Origin: Kangiella sediminilitoris
Lineage (GTDB): Bacteria; Pseudomonadota; Gammaproteobacteria; Enterobacterales; Kangiellaceae
Direction of reading: 5' to 3'
DNA length: 64,000 nucleotides
NCBI RefSeq assembly: GCF_001708405.1
Contig: NZ_CP012418.1
Span: 1,454,501-1,518,500, forward strand
Shown here piece after piece: positions 35,095 through 43,416 of the stretch. A model generated the notes under the pieces. It was not told where the DNA came from, did not search any database, and saw only the letters and a program-made list of their open reading frames with translations. A program made the translations under genes and the position numbers. The stretch's first letter is position 1; every line of letters begins with the position of its first letter.

Positions 35095-35105
35095 AAAGCG
35101 CTTTT
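35082..35105. terminator. Bidirectional terminator overlapping the peptidase-like gene stop
   Basis: AAAAGCGCT, six-base loop, AGCGCTTTT between convergent genes. The left arm encodes the last codons and stop of the upstream gene. Confidence 0.85.
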
Positions 35106-35169
35106 GTTAAGAGTAATTAACCTTCCATAGATATAATAGAATCATCTACAGCTAAAACGCTAATTAAGC

Positions 35170-36300
35170 TCAAGACCTTAATTTGTCTACCAGCTGATAT
35201 AGTGGATTAAGTAAAGTCTGTCCAAGTAGGAAACTTCGCTCTGAAGACCAGCCTGTTTCTTTATTAGGTAGGTTTGCATTATCTTTAAAAGGCATCTCAA
35301 GTGTAAAAGATAAACAGTTGAACTCTTCAGCGACCCACGCATTTGCTACTGTTAAATTTGCTTTACCAGGCTCGTCTTTGTCATAACCATACTCGTCCTG
35401 GAAGTCAGGGTTTACAGCCATCAAAATAGCTTTAAACTCTTCTTCTAAAGACTTAATTTTATCAGAGTAACTTGGCACGCCCTCTGAGCCCGCGACAAAT
35501 ACATAAGGCAGAGCTTCATCACCATGAAGATCTAAAAACGCATCCACACCCGTCTTTTGCATCAACTGACGAACATAAAATACTTCAGGGCTTTTCTCTA
35601 CGGTAGGGTTCTGCCATTCTCTATTCAAATTAGCTCCGGCTGCATTAGATCGTAAGTTTCCACGATAGCTTCCATCAACATTCATATTAGGAACAACATA
35701 AAACACAGCTTTATCCAGTAAGCTACGTGACAGTGCATCATCCGAATCTAGTAAACGATCGATCAAACCTTCTGCACACCACTCAGCCATCGTTTCACCA
35801 GGATGCTGACGTGCAGTTACCCAAATCTTTTTATCTTTTGTTTCATCGCCAATGACCAGCAAATCAAGATCACGACCGTCGACTGTCTGTCCTATGACTT
35901 TATGCTGACATAGGCCTGAAAGCTGCGATGCCTGAATAAGGTTTTGGTGACGTTCGTAAGAGTAAGGCTCGAAATAAGCAAAATAAATAGAGTCCTGCTC
36001 TAGCGTATGGGAAAACTTCAGTGTTTTCTCATCAGTAAATTCTGAATCTACGCGGAACCAATATTGTCTATCGTAGGAAGCTACAACGTTGTAGTTCTGC
36101 CACCCCTCAACATAAGAACAATCCTTGGCATTAGTTAACTCAAAGCCGTATGACTTACCGACGTCCCCGCTGAACTTAAAGTGAAACCACTGCTTAAATT
36201 CACTATTAGAATCCGTACGAACCTGTAGTTGAATATTGTGAGTGTTATCAGAAGAAATAACCTCTATGTTTCCACTATCAAATGAAGTATTAATATTCAT
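35170..36300 (-). CDS. M14-family carboxypeptidase, cytosolic-carboxypeptidase-like
   Basis: 376 residues, no signal peptide. N-terminal about 125 residues form the beta-sandwich typical of cytosolic carboxypeptidases (QWFHFKFSG, SYVEGWQNYNVVASYDRQYWFRV, YFAYFEPYSYERH). The metallopeptidase domain has the zinc ligands in ARQHPGETMAEW (His167, Glu170) and LDLHGDEALPYVF, plus NMNVDGSYRGNLRSNAAGANLNREW and the catalytic Glu in LSFTLEMPF. Eukaryotic relatives trim polyglutamate from tubulin. The bacterial substrate is unknown. The rimK system elsewhere in the window adds glutamates to S6, but a link would be speculation. Confidence 0.88.
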   Translation of the reverse strand: MNINTSFDSGNIEVISSDNTHNIQLQVRTDSNSEFKQWFHFKFSGDVGKSYGFELTNAKDCSYVEGWQNYNVVASYDRQYWFRVDSEFTDEKTLKFSHTLEQDSIYFAYFEPYSYERHQNLIQASQLSGLCQHKVIGQTVDGRDLDLLVIGDETKDKKIWVTARQHPGETMAEWCAEGLIDRLLDSDDALSRSLLDKAVFYVVPNMNVDGSYRGNLRSNAAGANLNREWQNPTVEKSPEVFYVRQLMQKTGVDAFLDLHGDEALPYVFVAGSEGVPSYSDKIKSLEEEFKAILMAVNPDFQDEYGYDKDEPGKANLTVANAWVAEEFNCLSFTLEMPFKDNANLPNKETGWSSERSFLLGQTLLNPLYQLVDKLRS

Positions 36301-36342
36301 ATGGCCTCAAAAATATCGAAAAGAAAAATTCTACAATAAATA

Positions 36343-36366
36343 AAAGGGGCCATACAGGCCCCTTTA
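36343..36366 (-). terminator. Terminator after the TonB-like gene
   Basis: AAAGGGGCC/GGCCCCTTT with a five-base loop, 18 bases beyond the stop codon. The minus-strand side ends in a T-rich stretch. Confidence 0.8.
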
Positions 36367-36383
36367 TCAGACTTCCTCTAATT

Positions 36384-37643
36384 CTACATTTCTGGCGCTG
36401 GAATTGAAATACTCACAGTCGTCTTAAATGTCTCTCCCGGCAGGTCTTCCGGCATTGAAGGGAATGGTACCGAATCAAACAATGCGTTCATCACTGCATC
36501 ATCCAGTATTTTTTCACCTGAACTGCTAACCAGACTACCACCAACTAGCAGCCCCTCTCTATCAACCTCAATACTGATAGAAACATCGCCATGAGTTTTC
36601 CCTTTACGAGGTCTCATTAACGCAGACTTGCCATGACGACGGAATATGTCCTGTGTAGGGTATTCGAAGTAAGGTATGTAATGGGCGCCAAGCTGTTTAG
36701 AGTACTGGCTTCTTAACTCCTCAATCTCAGCTTGTGATGGTCCCTGCTGTTCCGCTTCCTGTTTCTCCGCCAGCTCTTTTTGGGCTTTTTCTAGTTCTTT
36801 ACGTAAGCGTTCTGCCTCAGCTTCAGCTGCCGTCTCTTCTGCTTTCTTTTCTTGTGCCTGCTGCTGTTCCTCAAGCTTCTTTTGCTCTTCTTGCTTGCGC
36901 TTTTCTTCTTCTAGACGTTTACGCTCTTCTTCGGCTTCCTGTCTTTTACGCTCTTCTTCGGCTTCCTGTCTTTTACGCTCCTCCTCTTCAGCGGCAGCAA
37001 CAGCAGCTTGGTCAAAGCGAGCTACGCGATCTGGTGAGGGCTGAATTGAACTAAAACGATTAATCAGTTCAGAGCGTTGGACACTAGAAGCATCTCCCAA
37101 CATAGCCTCTTTAAAGTCGGTGCTAGGAGGTCTGTCCCCTATCCAGGTTCTTAGTACTAATGGGAAAACCTCAGGGCTTATACGTCCAATTTCAGAACCG
37201 TTGATATTAACCAATGTGGCAACCCCTGGAATAAGATCAACGGTTACAATATCCCCTCGTACCAAATCCTGATCCATTAAGGTTGCAAAGTCACGTACAT
37301 CCTTAGCATTTGCCAAAACATTACTAGCTTCATTATTGTTTTTTATACGCTCAACCCAGAACCGTTTTAATCGACGTCCTGATAAGCTATCAGCAAGAAC
37401 CCTCAACTCCATTCGCTTGGCTCCAGGAGAAGTGACGGCGTCCTCCGCGTCATCAGTAGTACTAGCAAGATACAAAGCATCAAGGAACCACTCATTCCTG
37501 AGTTCAGTGTGAACCCCGAGCCCGTTTAACTGTAGAGTAGCACCAGCAACATCTGCTTGCTCCGCAGCCAAGGCAACGCTGGACATCACAGCAGAGAACA
37601 ATGCAACAATAGACAGGAGTAGTGTTTGTATGAGTTTTTTCAT
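36384..37643 (-). CDS. Chalcone-isomerase-like domain fused to a TonB C-terminal domain
   Basis: 419 residues. A signal peptide (to about residue 26, ALA-AEQ) is followed by a chalcone-isomerase-like domain (about 30-180: ATLQLNGLGVHTELRNEWFLDALYLAS, RMELRVLADSLSGRRLKRFW, EVFPLVLRTWIGDRPPS). Next comes a highly charged Glu/Lys/Arg/Gln coiled stretch (about 205-300) with tandem EAEEERKRQ repeats. Last is a TonB/TolA-type C-terminal domain (about 318-419: ISIEVDREGLLVGGSLVSSSGEKILDDAVMNALFDSVPFPSMP). The TonB-family end usually contacts outer-membrane partners. No ExbB/ExbD is nearby and the N-terminus looks cleavable rather than a membrane anchor, so energy transduction is doubtful. Confidence 0.82.
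   Translation of the reverse strand: MKKLIQTLLLSIVALFSAVMSSVALAAEQADVAGATLQLNGLGVHTELRNEWFLDALYLASTTDDAEDAVTSPGAKRMELRVLADSLSGRRLKRFWVERIKNNNEASNVLANAKDVRDFATLMDQDLVRGDIVTVDLIPGVATLVNINGSEIGRISPEVFPLVLRTWIGDRPPSTDFKEAMLGDASSVQRSELINRFSSIQPSPDRVARFDQAAVAAAEEEERKRQEAEEERKRQEAEEERKRLEEEKRKQEEQKKLEEQQQAQEKKAEETAAEAEAERLRKELEKAQKELAEKQEAEQQGPSQAEIEELRSQYSKQLGAHYIPYFEYPTQDIFRRHGKSALMRPRKGKTHGDVSISIEVDREGLLVGGSLVSSSGEKILDDAVMNALFDSVPFPSMPEDLPGETFKTTVSISIPAPEM
36918..36980 (-). repeat. 27-bp tandem repeat in the charged linker
   Basis: Two full 27-base units (36918-36944, 36945-36971) plus the start of a third, with one substitution. They encode the EAEEERKRQ motif. Being a multiple of three, copy-number change would lengthen or shorten the linker without a frameshift. 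Confidence 0.85.
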
Positions 37644-37785
37644 CGGAATGCAGCCATTATTGAGTCAATTTATACTTCTTATGTCAAAAATTATGACACA
37701 GTTCATATTGTAAGAGTTTACCAGTTAATTGCAAGCCGAAACATCAACCATAACCCGTTGATTTTAAATAAACTTTAGAATAGTA

Positions 37786-37804
37786 TTGAAATACAATATT
37801 TCAA
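37786..37804 (+). promoter_or_regulatory. Inverted repeat upstream of the RstA-like regulator
   Basis: TTGAAATA and TATTTCAA, three bases apart, perfect arms, 116 bases before the response-regulator start, in a very AT-rich 276-base divergent region. Possible operator; no known consensus recognised. Confidence 0.35.
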
Positions 37805-37919
37805 ATATTTGATAAAAACCATAAAGTTTTCTCTTAATAAAACCCTGAAAATATTGACCTAAGCGCTGAAATAAGGCAATTTATCTCACCTTTGTAGGAA
37901 CCACCAATAAGTTTTGCTT

Positions 37920-38609
37920 ATGAACGATACAATCTTACTCGTCGAGGACGACGAAAAGCTTTCTAGTTTAATTGCTGATTTCTTAAGAAGTCATGATTTT
38001 AACGTTTCTGTTGAGAGCCATGGTAGCAAGGCTATCGATTTCATCACGCAAAACCAACCTCGCGCAGTCATTTTGGATGTCATGCTACCTGGAGCGGATG
38101 GTTTCACCATTTGCCGGACAGTGAGACCTAAATATCAAGGTCCCATCCTCATGCTCACATCACTAAGTGATGAAATTGATGAAATCGCTGGCCTTGAAAA
38201 TGGGGCTGATGACTACTTAAGTAAACCGGTAAAATCTCATGTTTTACTGGCCCATTTAAGAGCTTTATTGAGACGTATTGAAACTGACGAGCCTAGCCAA
38301 CAGCAAGATAAAGTCATTAATGCTGGGAGCATAGCCATTAATCCGCAGAACAGGAGTGTTTTATGCGATGGCGAAGAAGTTCACTTAACTACCGCAGAAT
38401 ATAATCTTCTGTGGCTCTTAGCAGAGCGTTCAGGCGAAGTGATGAGCCGAGAAGAATTACATAGAAAGACATTCAAGTTGGAGTATGATGGAACCGATCG
38501 CAGCATTGACCTGAGAATATCTCGGTTACGCCGTAAGCTGGGAGATGATCCAAAGCTGCCTTACATTATAAAGACAATTCGCGGTGAAGGGTATTTATTG
38601 GCAGTCTAA
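37920..38609 (+). CDS. OmpR-family response regulator (RstA-like)
   Basis: 229 residues from ATG 37920; a TTG two codons upstream is less likely. Receiver domain: acidic pocket VEDDEKL (10-11), phosphoacceptor Asp53 in VILDVMLPGADG, LTSL, and Lys in YLSKPV. DNA-binding domain: winged helix with LTTAEYNLLWLLAERSGEVMSREEL and DRSIDLRISRLRRKLGDDP. The MLPGADGFTICRTVR and LTSLSDEIDEI stretches recall E. coli RstA. The stop overlaps the kinase start by one base (TAATG). Confidence 0.87.
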   Translation: MNDTILLVEDDEKLSSLIADFLRSHDFNVSVESHGSKAIDFITQNQPRAVILDVMLPGADGFTICRTVRPKYQGPILMLTSLSDEIDEIAGLENGADDYLSKPVKSHVLLAHLRALLRRIETDEPSQQQDKVINAGSIAINPQNRSVLCDGEEVHLTTAEYNLLWLLAERSGEVMSREELHRKTFKLEYDGTDRSIDLRISRLRRKLGDDPKLPYIIKTIRGEGYLLAV

Positions 38610-39952
38610 TGAAGCGTAGCCTAGCACTTCTAGTCATATTGGTAGGGATTAATCTGTGTAGTTTCATAGCTATGTACTACGTCTATTTTCCATGGATGAA
38701 CAAAGTAGACAGCCAAGAGCTTGAAGAGTCTATACTTGGCGATGCCAGGTTCCTCAATTTTAGATTATCCCTTCTTGACTATAGTTATTCACCCCAGACC
38801 ATTGCCAAGGCAGAACATGAACTTAACATCAAAATAAAAGCCCTTACTCAACAACAGCTGGGGATGGAACCTTCTTATTTCGAAAGGCTAAAGGACAACC
38901 GTTATGGTATCGACATGGAGCGGCCGGAAGGACCCTCTGCATATCTCCTATTAAATGATAATCAGACAATTTTGACCATTGGACCCTACCCCAAAGTAGA
39001 CAGCGACATACAACTGAGAGACTGGCTGTTTTATATCATTCTTCTGATTCTTTTTAATGCTGTCGCCGTACTGGTTGTTTACCGACACATCAATGAAGCT
39101 TTAAGAGGAGCGATTAAAGCCATAGGGGAGCTTGATCTAGGTGAATTAAAACTGAAGAAAATTAAATCACCCCTGACTAATATCACGCAAAACACACCAA
39201 AAGTGGTTAAGCATATTCAAGGTTTGCACAAGCAACACCAGCAAAGTTTATATAATCAGCGCGACCTTATGCATGCTGTAGCACACGAGTTCAGGGGACC
39301 GATGGCAAGATTGAGTTTTGCCCTCGACCTATTCTCCCAAACTAAGTCAAAGGATCGACAGCAAGAGCTGACAAAGGACATGGATGATGCTTTGTCTGAG
39401 CTAGACGATTTAGTTAAAGAGGTACTGGGTTATTCCCGATTAAAAGATGGACGTTTCCCTTTAGAGTTGGAAGAGTTTGATTTACGCAAAATCACAGAAC
39501 ATGTGATTGATAAAGTCAAAACACTTTATCCTGAGAAGAATTTTATTCTGAAATCAGACCCACCGGATGCCATTACTTTGTACGCAGACTGCAACCTGAT
39601 TGATCGAGTCATGATCAATCTTATAAGAAATGCAGCACGATTCTCTAATTCTATGGTTAAAGTTGTATTAATTTGTTTTAAAGACAGTATAGAAATTAGA
39701 GTTGAGGATGACGGTCCAGGAATCCCTCCGGGAAAACGTAACCGGATCTTTGAACCCTTCACGCGTTTGGACTTCAGCCGTAATCGTGACTCCGGGGGAG
39801 CTGGTCTAGGGCTTGCCATTGCCAAGGGAATAATCACTCGTCATAAAGGAACTATATGGGCTGAAGACAGCCGGGAACTGGGTGGCGCTGTATTAACTAT
39901 CCATATGCCCCTAAAACAAAAAGATGAGCAGATTGATAAAACTCGTTCTTAA
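38609..39952 (+). CDS. Sensor histidine kinase (RstB-like)
   Basis: 447 residues. Membrane segments about 7-27 and 135-156 enclose a periplasmic sensing loop of about 105 residues. A HAMP-like linker follows. The H-box is HAVAHEFRGPMARLSFALDLF with phosphoacceptor His226. ATP-binding boxes are N (DRVMINLIRNAARFS), G1 (VEDDGPGIPPGKRNRIFEPF) and G2 (GGAGLGLAIAKGI). The partner regulator immediately precedes it. The stimulus is not evident. The 3' end overlaps the convergent MBL-hydrolase gene by four bases. Confidence 0.87.
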   Translation: MKRSLALLVILVGINLCSFIAMYYVYFPWMNKVDSQELEESILGDARFLNFRLSLLDYSYSPQTIAKAEHELNIKIKALTQQQLGMEPSYFERLKDNRYGIDMERPEGPSAYLLLNDNQTILTIGPYPKVDSDIQLRDWLFYIILLILFNAVAVLVVYRHINEALRGAIKAIGELDLGELKLKKIKSPLTNITQNTPKVVKHIQGLHKQHQQSLYNQRDLMHAVAHEFRGPMARLSFALDLFSQTKSKDRQQELTKDMDDALSELDDLVKEVLGYSRLKDGRFPLELEEFDLRKITEHVIDKVKTLYPEKNFILKSDPPDAITLYADCNLIDRVMINLIRNAARFSNSMVKVVLICFKDSIEIRVEDDGPGIPPGKRNRIFEPFTRLDFSRNRDSGGAGLGLAIAKGIITRHKGTIWAEDSRELGGAVLTIHMPLKQKDEQIDKTRS

Positions 39953-40713
39953 CTTAATTCAAACCACTCAAAACCATCATTTTGCTCGGCAATAATAATA
40001 TTTTCCTGTGGCCAATTAATGGACTCGGCTACTCTCTCTCGAACGAGTTTTGGACAATTATTTTGCTCGCTTATATGACTAGCGATCAATAGTTGCAAAT
40101 TATCACTGAACACCTGTTTTAAAAGCTCAATTGCCTGACGGTTACTCATGTGTCCAAGTGGCCCCCCAACTCTTTGTTTTAGAGATCTGGGATAGGGGCC
40201 GTTCCACAACATATCTTCATCATGGTTACACTCTAATAATAGTCCGTGGCTGTTCTTTAAAGCTTCTACAAGCTCCGGGGTATAAGAACCAAGATCTGTC
40301 AGGACCGCTAGCTGCTTATTATGGGCCTTAAACAGGTACTGGCAAGGTTCTCTGGCATCATGCGGGACAGATAAGGGTGTAACAGACAGGTCAAGAATAT
40401 CAAAACTTTCAAAACCTTCTATTATTGAATAGGACTTGAGGTTACCGCACTTGCCTGATAGGAGGCTGCCACGGGTAGACCATACAGGGATATTAAACTT
40501 TCGGCTCAATGGACCCACGCCACTGATGTGGTCTTGATGCTCATGAGTCACCAAAATAGCATCAAGTGAAGTTGGAGGAACACCTAGCCGCTCAAGGCGT
40601 CTGGTGGTTTCCTTCAAAGTGAAGCCACAGTCTACCATGACTGTGGCTTCCTTAGTTGCAATAATTGTTGAGTTGCCTTTGCTTCCAGAGCCCAGCGAAG
40701 CTACTCTTAACAC
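39949..40713 (-). CDS. MBL-fold metallohydrolase (YycJ/WalJ-like)
   Basis: 254 residues. Metal-binding signature LVTHEHQDHISG with His57, His59, Asp61 and His62, SLGSGSKGNSTII at the N-terminus, VPHDAREPCQYLF, and LLLECNHDEDM, giving the pattern of YycJ-type phosphodiesterase/exonuclease-like proteins of the beta-lactamase fold. Substrate unproven. It begins one base after the bamC stop, so it is the third gene of dapA-bamC-MBL. Confidence 0.85.
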   Translation of the reverse strand: MLRVASLGSGSKGNSTIIATKEATVMVDCGFTLKETTRRLERLGVPPTSLDAILVTHEHQDHISGVGPLSRKFNIPVWSTRGSLLSGKCGNLKSYSIIEGFESFDILDLSVTPLSVPHDAREPCQYLFKAHNKQLAVLTDLGSYTPELVEALKNSHGLLLECNHDEDMLWNGPYPRSLKQRVGGPLGHMSNRQAIELLKQVFSDNLQLLIASHISEQNNCPKLVRERVAESINWPQENIIIAEQNDGFEWFELS

Positions 40714-40714
40714 T

Positions 40715-41794
40715 CTATTCCTTGCCTCGCTTAAACTCTGCTACAAACTCAGGGTAGATTCTAGTGATAGTACTATCGTCAAGCTTTTCACCTTCAGCGT
40801 CATAAAAGGTCAAGCTAACTCCACCTGCATACAACTCTGACAACCTAACCTGATAGTCACCTGGTTCAAGTGCTACCTTGGCAGCTTCGTCATCATCAAA
40901 AAAGATTGACCAGAAGCCAGAGTCAGGCTCTTTAACATTAAAGTAGTAAACTTTTTCCGAGCGATCTCTGTCAGTAATGGATAAGTTCAGCGCGGTTAAG
41001 ACCCGTGTCATTTGTTCCCAAACAGCCAGAAACTCTCTTTCTGTAACCAGCGCAAGAGCTCCCTGGTCATCGTAACCCAGCTCAAAATCAACTTTTGCCT
41101 GCTGTAGGATACGCTTGCGTGCTTCGCGGGTACGCTCCGAATCATAATACCCAATAAAGTAGTTTAAAAACTGTTTTGCCACTCGTTGTGAAGTACTAAT
41201 ATCGATCCATTGTCCTTCCCTATATTGCTGACTTGCTAAGTGATTGGCCTGGAGCGCTACTTCGTTTGATTTCTGATCTACAATTGCTAGCTCAAACTTA
41301 TGGCGTTGCCCTTCAACGTAGTATGACCCTAATCGCTCAGCCAGATCGGTTCCATCTGAGTCGGTTATCCAGTCAGTTCTAATAGTATTTTGCCCAGACT
41401 GATTATAAGATAATTTCTGGGAATCCATAAAACGATCGATATAGGTCATCAACTGCTGGGCGTCACTTCTCACCCATACCGTTGGCTCAGTCCGCTCTGT
41501 GTCTACCCAAACCCCATCACCTGTAATCAAAAGCAACTGTGGTGGCTCAAGGCTCATCGCCTTCCCTTCGGCCTCACGCCTTGTAATAACAGTGCCTTCT
41601 GGTACACGATAGCCATCTCTAACTTCAATTTCAGTGGTTCCGGGTGGAAGTTGTAGTTCAGGCCCCTGCTGACTACTTATGTAGCTGTCGTCAATATCCT
41701 CAGAGCCGTCCCCGGAAGTTGCGCATGCCGATAATACTACAGCGGCACAGATTGAAAGACTTATAACTTTAGTTTTTTTATGATAATTCAACAT
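40715..41794 (-). CDS. bamC: Outer-membrane protein assembly factor BamC
   Basis: Lipoprotein of the BAM complex (formerly NlpB/DapX). 359 residues with lipobox LSACATSG (Cys24). An unstructured N-terminal stretch with ELQLPPGTTEIEVRDGYRVPEG is followed by two helix-grip domains (for example VWVRSDAQQLMTYIDRFMDSQKL and LAVWEQMTRVLTALNLSITDRDRSEKVYYF, ending PGDYQVRLSELYAGGVSLTFYDAEG). The ATG lies 17 bases inside the end of dapA, preceded by GGAA. The dapA-bamC order is the classical gammaproteobacterial one. Confidence 0.9.
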   Translation of the reverse strand: MLNYHKKTKVISLSICAAVVLSACATSGDGSEDIDDSYISSQQGPELQLPPGTTEIEVRDGYRVPEGTVITRREAEGKAMSLEPPQLLLITGDGVWVDTERTEPTVWVRSDAQQLMTYIDRFMDSQKLSYNQSGQNTIRTDWITDSDGTDLAERLGSYYVEGQRHKFELAIVDQKSNEVALQANHLASQQYREGQWIDISTSQRVAKQFLNYFIGYYDSERTREARKRILQQAKVDFELGYDDQGALALVTEREFLAVWEQMTRVLTALNLSITDRDRSEKVYYFNVKEPDSGFWSIFFDDDEAAKVALEPGDYQVRLSELYAGGVSLTFYDAEGEKLDDSTITRIYPEFVAEFKRGKE

Positions 41795-42659
41795 TCGCTT
41801 GTTCCAATGCTTTTTCTACTTGTGAGTGGAAACTCTGATCCAGCTCTGTCAAAGGCAGTCTAATTCCACGCCCCATTTTCTTCATACGATAAAGCGCCCA
41901 CTTAACTGGAATTGGGTTAGCTTCAACAAACAGCTTTTCATTCAAGCTTGAGAGTTTATCATTAATCAGAGCAGCCTGTTTCCAATTTTCGGCATGAGCC
42001 AGCTGGCACATTTTACTCATCAAACCCGGAGCAACGTTGGCGGTAACCGAAATAACACCATGCCCTCCAAGCTTCATAAAGTCATATGCTGTGGCGTCAT
42101 CACCACTTAATATGCTGATTGGAGTTTGCGTAAGGCGATTTAGTTCCGTAACTCGACTAACATCGCCAGTGGCTTCTTTTATCCCCACAATATTATCCAG
42201 TGCTGCTAGCTTAGCCGCTGTCTCAGGAAGTAGATCCACAGCCGTTCTCCCCGGAACGTTATACAAAATAATTGGCAAGTCGCACTGGGTGGCTACTGCT
42301 TTAAAATGTTCATATAAACCCTTTTGGCTAGGTTTACAGTAGTATGGAGTCACAACCAATGCACCATCAACTCCAAGCTGTTTCACTTGATTAGTAAGCT
42401 TAATGGTTTTATCGGTACTCATGGCGCCACTTCCAGCAATGACCTCAACTCTTCCAGCTGCTTGTTTAACAACAACATCAATTGCTTTGAAGTACTCTTC
42501 TTCGGTCACCGTGCCTGACTCCCCAGTTGTGCCCATAACCACAATTCCCGAAGTGCCTTCTTCTACATGCCAGTCAACAAGTTGACGCAATGCATCAAAA
42601 TCTAACTCGCCTGAGTCAGTCATCGGTGTAACAATCGCTACTATACTGCCTGAAAACAT
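41778..42659 (-). CDS. dapA: 4-hydroxy-tetrahydrodipicolinate synthase
   Basis: Condenses pyruvate and aspartate semialdehyde for lysine and peptidoglycan. 293 residues. Motifs: GIVVMGTTGESGTV, VTPYYCKPSQKGLYEHF, YNVPGRTAVDL with the catalytic Tyr, and the Schiff-base Lys in IVGIKEATGD (about 162). Head of the dapA-bamC-MBL unit and divergent from bcp. The gcvR gene usually between dapA and bcp in enterics is missing. Confidence 0.95.
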   Translation of the reverse strand: MFSGSIVAIVTPMTDSGELDFDALRQLVDWHVEEGTSGIVVMGTTGESGTVTEEEYFKAIDVVVKQAAGRVEVIAGSGAMSTDKTIKLTNQVKQLGVDGALVVTPYYCKPSQKGLYEHFKAVATQCDLPIILYNVPGRTAVDLLPETAAKLAALDNIVGIKEATGDVSRVTELNRLTQTPISILSGDDATAYDFMKLGGHGVISVTANVAPGLMSKMCQLAHAENWKQAALINDKLSSLNEKLFVEANPIPVKWALYRMKKMGRGIRLPLTELDQSFHSQVEKALEQANVELS

Positions 42660-42902
42660 ATATATATCCTCTATCTGCGCGACGCTATGTTAGCCAGCCA
42701 CAGCTTTAAAAACAACCAAAAACATAAAAATCATAATGCGTAGCTTGCGACAATAAAAATTCTGACGTAAAGTGATATTAACGTTCACAATTACCCAATG
42801 TTAGAACGTTACATTGACTAGTAGCCAATAAGCAAGGCTCTCGACAAACAAGAGCTGGTTAATTAATCAACAAACAGTATAAAAAGCGAACAGGAGGCTG
42901 AT

Positions 42903-43370
42903 TTGAGCCAACCAGAGCTGAATAAGAAAGCACCTAACTTCTCTCTCCCAGCGACTGGGGAACAAGACCTCTCTCTTAGTGATTTTAAAGACAAAAACCT
43001 CGTTATATATTTCTATCCCAAAGATAACACTCCCGGCTGTACTACTGAAGGTCAAAACTTCAGAGACCTGTACCAGGAGTTTAAAAGTCATGACACCGAA
43101 ATATTGGGCGTATCAAGAGACAGTGTTCGAGTGCATGAGAACTTTAAGAAGAAACACGAGTTTCCTTTCGACTTGCTTAGCGATAAAGAAGAAGAGATGT
43201 GCATAGCCTACGATGTCATCAAACTAAAGAAAATGTATGGCAAAGAATACATGGGCATCGAGCGCAGTACCTTCCTTATTGATAAACAAGGAAAATTACG
43301 TCAGGAGTGGCGCAAAGTAAAAGTAAAAGGCCACGCAGACGAAGTACTGGAAGCTGTAAAGTCACTGTAG
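42903..43370 (+). CDS. bcp: Thioredoxin-dependent thiol peroxidase (Bcp/PrxQ)
   Basis: 155 residues from a TTG start at 42903, justified by a strong AGGAGG six bases upstream and the lack of any other start. The peroxidatic Cys46 is in YPKDNTPGCTTEG. The resolving cysteine that E. coli Bcp has five residues later is absent, leaving Cys101 in EEMCIAYDV as the only other cysteine seen. This suggests a one-cysteine or atypical mechanism. AACGTTC/GAACGTT arms (42780-42810) lie upstream in the gap shared with dapA. Confidence 0.93.
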   Translation: MSQPELNKKAPNFSLPATGEQDLSLSDFKDKNLVIYFYPKDNTPGCTTEGQNFRDLYQEFKSHDTEILGVSRDSVRVHENFKKKHEFPFDLLSDKEEEMCIAYDVIKLKKMYGKEYMGIERSTFLIDKQGKLRQEWRKVKVKGHADEVLEAVKSL

Positions 43371-43416
43371 CAATGCAGTGACATTTCTCCCTTAGGAGCC
43401 AAGTAAAGGAGTCCCA

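Noticed and set aside
36918-36980. Short tandem repeats considered as a CRISPR array
   Set aside because: Units are directly adjacent with no spacers and encode a coiled-coil motif in frame.
36734-37054. Leu/Ala/Val-rich 106-residue frame opposite the TonB-like linker
   Set aside because: Produced by reading the repetitive Glu/Lys codons backwards; looks like membrane protein only because of that composition.
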